8,949 bases of DNA from an uncultured Clostridia bacterium (GTDB lineage Bacteria; Bacillota; Clostridia; UBA1381). Under the pieces are notes generated by a model that was not told the DNA's origin, made no database searches, and was given only the letters and a program-made list of their open reading frames with translations. The DNA lies in the NCBI GenBank assembly GCA_934454745.1, contig CAKSGP010000033.1, positions 1-8,949 on the forward strand, written 5' to 3'. Within the stretch, counting starts at the first letter, position 1. Each line of letters opens with the position of its first letter. Both the position numbers and the translations under genes were made by a program. Of this stretch, positions 5,879 through 8,949 are shown in pieces.

Positions 5879-6838
5879 ATGAGAATAGGATTTATAGGTT
5901 GTGAGGGACACTGGTATCTCGGCTTAACGTGTTTAAAAAAAGATGAGATTGTAGGTGTTGCTCCTGGCTATCCGGGAGAAAATATGTCAGGTGTCACAGC
6001 TACAATTGAGTCTGATAGAATAGGTGCAAAGGCAAAGGAATACAAAGACTATAAAGAAATGCTTGAGGACATAGATGTTGCAGTTGTTAGCTCAAATTGC
6101 GATATGAATGCCGTTATATCAATTGACTGCTTAAAGAAAGATGTCTATGTATATTCTGAAAAACCCCTTGCAACGTCTTTAGAACAGCTGAAAATGTTAG
6201 AGCAGGCGGCAAAAACCTCAAAAGCATTTGTTTCGGCAATGTTCAATATAAGATGCCAAGCATGGTATCGGACAATAAAAAAAGCACTTCCCAAAATCGG
6301 TAAAGTCCGCATGATAAATACACAGAAGTCATATAAATTCGTTGTTTATGACAGGAAAAAGGATCCAAGAGGGGGAATTATCCCTTGGGTTGCAATCCAC
6401 TCAATAGACTGGATTCAGGATATGGCATCAGCGAGAATACTAAGCGTTAATGCTATTACAAACAGTGAGGATAATTATAATAACGGCGATTATGAAGTAA
6501 CTGCATTATGCCAGTTTGAGATGGAAAATGACATAATAGCATCAGTTAATGCCGATTTCTATCGTCCTGAAGGTGCTGACACTCACGGTGACGACAGAAT
6601 AAGAGTTGTAGGAACAAAAGGTATTTTAGAGCATATCGGCGGAGTTGTTACGTTAATTAACGAAAACGGAAAAACTGAGCTTGAGCTTGAAGAGGCAGAA
6701 GATAGCTTTGATTTATTCCTAAGACGCGTTAACGGCGAGGATGTAGGTCCCAGTATGGAGGACAGCATATATGCAACACGTGTAGCACTTATTGCTCGTG
6801 ATAACTCTAACAAGTCTGCATTTCCCATAAATAAATAA
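5879..6838 (+). CDS. Gfo/Idh/MocA-family dehydrogenase (second, divergent)
   Basis: 319 aa, shorter than the first Gfo/Idh protein and clearly not a tandem copy. It opens with MRIGFIGCEGHW; aligned to G-x-G-x-x-G this keeps G7 but has E9 and W12 for the other glycines, so dinucleotide binding is of a variant kind. The family lysine motif SEKPLAT (93-99) is intact. RGGIIPWVAIHSIDW (164-178) corresponds to the 'GG-x3-D-x-x-x-H' region; H174 and D177 are kept, but the usual preceding Asp position reads W170 or V171. ADTHGDDRIRVVGTKGILE (233-251) is the usual strand near the C-terminus. GGAGG (5868-5872) is 6 nt before the ATG, within GGATTATTATG much like the start region of the first Gfo/Idh gene. 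It probably acts on the same substrate or its next intermediate. Last gene before the terminator. Family likely, reaction unknown. Confidence 0.83.
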   Translation: MRIGFIGCEGHWYLGLTCLKKDEIVGVAPGYPGENMSGVTATIESDRIGAKAKEYKDYKEMLEDIDVAVVSSNCDMNAVISIDCLKKDVYVYSEKPLATSLEQLKMLEQAAKTSKAFVSAMFNIRCQAWYRTIKKALPKIGKVRMINTQKSYKFVVYDRKKDPRGGIIPWVAIHSIDWIQDMASARILSVNAITNSEDNYNNGDYEVTALCQFEMENDIIASVNADFYRPEGADTHGDDRIRVVGTKGILEHIGGVVTLINENGKTELELEEAEDSFDLFLRRVNGEDVGPSMEDSIYATRVALIARDNSNKSAFPINK

Positions 6839-6856
6839 ACTTAAATCTTACAAACG

Positions 6857-6897
6857 AAACAGCGTAGCGAATATTGTTTTTTCATACGCTGTTTTTT
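6857..6897 (+). terminator. Intrinsic terminator ending the oxidoreductase operon
   Basis: AAACAGCGTA (6857-6866) pairs perfectly with TACGCTGTTT (6885-6894) over an 18-nt loop, and six T (6892-6897) follow the stem's GC core. It begins 18 nt after the stop of the second Gfo/Idh gene and separates that operon from the coaX operon. Confidence 0.88.
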
Positions 6898-6901
6898 GTT
6901 A

Positions 6902-6930
6902 TTGCAATAAGGAGAAAAGTGTGTTATAAT
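6902..6930 (+). promoter_or_regulatory. Sigma-A promoter of the coaX-folE-thiC operon
   Basis: TTGCAA (6902-6907) and TATAAT (6925-6930) are separated by 17 bp, with TGT before the -10 giving an extended TGn box. The -35 starts 5 nt after the terminator's T-run. Expected start near 6937 leaves a leader of only about 33 nt, too short for a known riboswitch. Confidence 0.8.
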
Positions 6931-6969
6931 TACTTTTGATGAAAGATAGCTTGAAAAGAGGGTATAGGA

Positions 6970-7734
6970 ATGATACTTGCAATAGATATAGGCAATACAA
7001 ATATAGTAATCGGCTGTATTCGTGATGATGAAATACTGTTTAATGAGCGAGTTTCAACTAATCACAAAGCCACTGATCTTGAATATGCAATCCAAATCAA
7101 AAATATATTTGAAATCCACGAAATGGACACATCAGAAATTGACGGTGCAATCGTATCGTCAGTCGTTCCGTCCATAACCGAGGCGGTTGAAAATTCTATA
7201 AAGAAGCTTTCGGGCTGTACACCGCTTGTTGTGGGACCTGGTATGAAAACAGGATTGCGTATAACTATTGATAATCCGGCACAGCTCGGCTCGGACCTGG
7301 TTGTTGATGCGATTGCAGGTATAAAAAATTACGGGGCACCCCTTATTATAATTGATATGGGTACGGCTACCACGATTTCTGTAATAGATAAAGATGAGAA
7401 TTACACAGGCACTCTTATAATCCCCGGTATGCGTACATCATTAGATGCACTTGTAAGCGGTGCGGCACAGCTTCCCAAGGTTAAGCTTGATCCGCCAAAA
7501 CGAGTGGTCGGCACAAACACCTCTGAAAGTATGGCAAACGGAGTTATGTATTATACTGCAGCAGGCCTTGATGGCTGTATTGACAGGATTGAGGCAGAGA
7601 TTGGTGAAAAATGCACTGTGGTTGCAACAGGCGGTCTTGCAGGAACCATTACCCCCCTTTGCCAAAAGGAAGTTATACTTGATGATGATTTGCTTTTAAA
7701 AGGCTTGATGATTTTGTATAAACGAAATGCGTAA
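6970..7734 (+). CDS. coaX: Type III pantothenate kinase
   Basis: 254 aa, normal for CoaX. It phosphorylates pantothenate to 4'-phosphopantothenate, the first step of coenzyme A synthesis, and is cytoplasmic. It has the ASKHA-fold phosphate-1 loop DIGNTN (6-11), GPGMKTGL (89-96), the LGSD segment with D109 as expected catalytic Asp, IDMGTATT (128-135), PGMRTSLDALVSGAAQLPKV (152-171), a GTNTSESMANG loop (181-191) and VVATGGLAG (217-225). The position after the catalytic Asp is Leu (GSDL) where many homologues have Arg (GADR), a variation I believe also occurs in other Clostridia. The ribosome binding site is GAGGG at 6958-6962, 7 nt upstream. First gene of a cofactor operon with folE 32 bp downstream. 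Type III enzymes are generally not feedback-inhibited by CoA. Confidence 0.95.
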   Translation: MILAIDIGNTNIVIGCIRDDEILFNERVSTNHKATDLEYAIQIKNIFEIHEMDTSEIDGAIVSSVVPSITEAVENSIKKLSGCTPLVVGPGMKTGLRITIDNPAQLGSDLVVDAIAGIKNYGAPLIIIDMGTATTISVIDKDENYTGTLIIPGMRTSLDALVSGAAQLPKVKLDPPKRVVGTNTSESMANGVMYYTAAGLDGCIDRIEAEIGEKCTVVATGGLAGTITPLCQKEVILDDDLLLKGLMILYKRNA

Positions 7735-7766
7735 ATTTATGCAGTATATAAATGAAAGGGTAAATC

Positions 7767-8348
7767 ATGAAAAAAGAATTCAATCACGAAAAAATAAAAG
7801 AGGCAATCCGTACTATTATAACGGAGCTTGGCGATGATCCCGAAAGAGAAGGATTAAAAGAAACCCCTGACCGTGTTGCACGTATGTATGACGAAGTGTT
7901 TGAGGGTATGCGTTATACAAATGACGAGATTGCCGATATGTTTAATAAATGCTTTGAGGATGAGGATTCCCGTGACCTTGTGCTTGTAAAGGATATTGAA
8001 GTATTCAGCTACTGTGAGCATCATATGGCATTGATGTATAATATGAAATGCCATGTAGGATATATCCCCAACGGCAAAGTCATAGGCTTATCAAAAATTG
8101 CAAGGATTTGCGATATGGTCTGCAAGCGTTTACAGCTTCAGGAGCGTATTTGTGCAGATATTGCCGAGATTATGCAAAAGATTTGCGGTACAGAGGACGT
8201 TATCGTTATAGTTGATGGTGAGCATAGCTGTATGACAGCACGTGGTATTAAATCACGTGGTGCAAAGACACGCACCAGTGCAATTCGCGGACTTTTTGAC
8301 AGTGACCACGAGCTAAGACGTGAGGTTTATGAACTATTGAAAGAATAA
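7767..8348 (+). CDS. folE: GTP cyclohydrolase I
   Basis: 193 aa, within the usual length. It converts GTP to 7,8-dihydroneopterin triphosphate, the first step of folate (tetrahydropterin) synthesis; the family is a toroidal Zn enzyme. Zn ligands C83 and H86 lie in YCEHH (82-86), with H85 as the catalytic His, and the third ligand C155 is in EHSCMTARG (152-160). PNGKVIGLSKIARICD (101-116) and RLQLQERI (121-128) are signature segments, and TSAIRG (170-175) is the C-terminal signature. The CEHH-to-HVGYIP stretch is one residue longer than in E. coli-like enzymes and reads MALMYNMKC. GAAAGGG (7754-7760) lies 6 nt upstream. Co-transcribed with coaX. More folate genes may follow outside the window. 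Confidence 0.96.
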   Translation: MKKEFNHEKIKEAIRTIITELGDDPEREGLKETPDRVARMYDEVFEGMRYTNDEIADMFNKCFEDEDSRDLVLVKDIEVFSYCEHHMALMYNMKCHVGYIPNGKVIGLSKIARICDMVCKRLQLQERICADIAEIMQKICGTEDVIVIVDGEHSCMTARGIKSRGAKTRTSAIRGLFDSDHELRREVYELLKE

Positions 8349-8351
8349 AGG

Positions 8352-8369
8352 GTGTCGCCTTTGACACTA
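8352..8369 (+). other. Small intergenic hairpin between folE and thiC
   Basis: GTGTC (8353-8357) pairs with GACAC (8364-8368) over a 6-nt loop, extendable by one G-T pair. It sits in the 47-bp gap before the thiC-like gene. No run of T follows, so it is at most a weak pause or processing structure. Confidence 0.3.
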
Positions 8370-8395
8370 CTTTGATTTGAAAGGAATAAAAAACA

Positions 8396-8949
8396 ATGAG
8401 AGATTATACAACACAAATGGATGCCGCAAGAAAAGGTATTATAACCCCTGAAATGAAAGCGGTTGCCGAAAAAGAATATCGTACAGAGGAAGAGATCAGA
8501 GATTTAGTGGCAAAGGGACAGGTTGCAATATGTGCTAATAAGCTCCACACCTGCATAGATCCAAACGGCGTCGGCTCGATGCTCCGTACTAAAATCAACG
8601 TAAATCTCGGTGTATCACGTGATTGCAAGGATTATGATGTAGAGATGGAAAAGGTTATGGCTGCTGTAAATATGGGCGCAGAGGCAATTATGGATTTGTC
8701 ATCTCACGGAAACACACAGCCCTTCAGAAGAAAATTAACGAGTGAATGTCCCGCAATGATAGGTACAGTGCCTGTTTATGACAGTGTTATCCATTATCAA
8801 AGAGATTTAGCAACACTTACCGCAAAGGATTTCATTGATGTAGTCCGTTTGCATGCAGAGGACGGAGTGGACTTTGTTACATTGCATTGCGGTATAACAA
8901 GAAAAACTATTGAGCAGATAAAAAAGCATAAGAGAAAGATGAACATTGT
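8396..8949 (+). CDS. thiC: Phosphomethylpyrimidine synthase ThiC, N-terminal part (runs off right edge)
   Basis: 184 codons plus two bases are open to the window end with no stop. The start ATG at 8396 has AAAGGA (8381-8386) 9 nt upstream. The translation begins MRDYTTQMDAARKGIITPEM, the usual start of the short Firmicutes ThiC, then DPNGVGSMLRTKINVNLG (58-75), AAVNMGAEAIMDLSS (88-102), and CPAMIGTVPVYD and HAEDGVDFVTLHCG further on. ThiC is a radical SAM enzyme that rearranges aminoimidazole ribotide to HMP-P for thiamine; its C-terminal C-x2-C-x4-C cluster motif is outside the window. The same family contains BzaA/BzaB/BzaF, which make benzimidazole lower ligands of cobamides, and a partial N-terminus does not fully exclude one of those; the neighbours give no cobamide context. 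No TPP or cobalamin riboswitch precedes it. Confidence 0.87.
   Translation, partial: MRDYTTQMDAARKGIITPEMKAVAEKEYRTEEEIRDLVAKGQVAICANKLHTCIDPNGVGSMLRTKINVNLGVSRDCKDYDVEMEKVMAAVNMGAEAIMDLSSHGNTQPFRRKLTSECPAMIGTVPVYDSVIHYQRDLATLTAKDFIDVVRLHAEDGVDFVTLHCGITRKTIEQIKKHKRKMNI

Noticed and set aside
5844..5882. Short frame GTG...TGA (VPPLDGENGGLL) overlapping the start of the second Gfo/Idh gene, a possible leader peptide.
   Set aside because: No ribosome binding site and no recognisable features; only noted as a possible remnant of sequence displaced by the palindromic element.
8349..8395. TPP riboswitch before the thiC-like gene.
   Set aside because: The gap is only 47 bp and shows a single 5-bp hairpin; the conserved TPP elements (CUGAGA and the P4-P5 arm) are absent.
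1..8949. CRISPR array, tRNA/rRNA genes, phage or transposase genes.
   Set aside because: No spaced repeats, cloverleaf-like sequences or transposase motifs were seen by eye; the only mobile-like feature is the 107-bp palindrome.

Overview
The window reads as chromosome from an AT-rich, low-GC Firmicute, most likely an anaerobic gut-type Clostridia (Oscillospiraceae/Lachnospiraceae-like). The evidence is the strong AGGAGG-type ribosome binding sites before nearly every gene, short intergenic gaps, sigma-A promoters with TGn extended -10 boxes, a type III pantothenate kinase, and the short Firmicutes-type ThiC N-terminus. The genus is not resolved.

Left part (1-542): the 5' end of an AraC-family regulator reads leftward out of the window. 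It is separated from the rightward operon by a 308-bp divergent control region. That region holds one good promoter for each direction, three GGCT direct repeats spaced exactly 22 bp apart that end on the rightward -35 box, an inverted repeat in the regulator's 5' UTR, and a hairpin-rich leader of about 120 nt before the first operon gene.

Middle part (543-6838): five oxidoreductase genes on the + strand. They are an Old Yellow Enzyme-type FMN/Fe-S protein without the usual FAD/NAD half, a classical SDR dehydrogenase, a fumarate-reductase-superfamily FAD protein with altered active-site motifs, and two dissimilar Gfo/Idh/MocA-family sugar-type dehydrogenases. The first four are tightly packed. 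A 107-bp almost fully palindromic element lies between the two Gfo/Idh genes and contributes the stop codon of the first. A clear intrinsic terminator follows the fifth gene. The OYE + SDR + fumarate-reductase-like trio is the toolkit used in anaerobic reduction of enones (equol formation from daidzein, bile-acid bai genes). Gfo/Idh enzymes are the toolkit for 3-keto-sugar chemistry on glycosides or cyclitols. I infer an AraC-controlled catabolic or biotransformation pathway whose substrate cannot be read from the sequence. No transporter, hydrolase or lyase is visible in the window. This cluster is the best candidate here for an undescribed system.

Right part (6902-8949): a new promoter, partly within the terminator region, starts a housekeeping cofactor operon: type III pantothenate kinase (coaX), GTP cyclohydrolase I (folE) and the 5' part of a ThiC-family radical SAM enzyme that runs off the window. 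No TPP riboswitch precedes the thiC-like gene or the operon.
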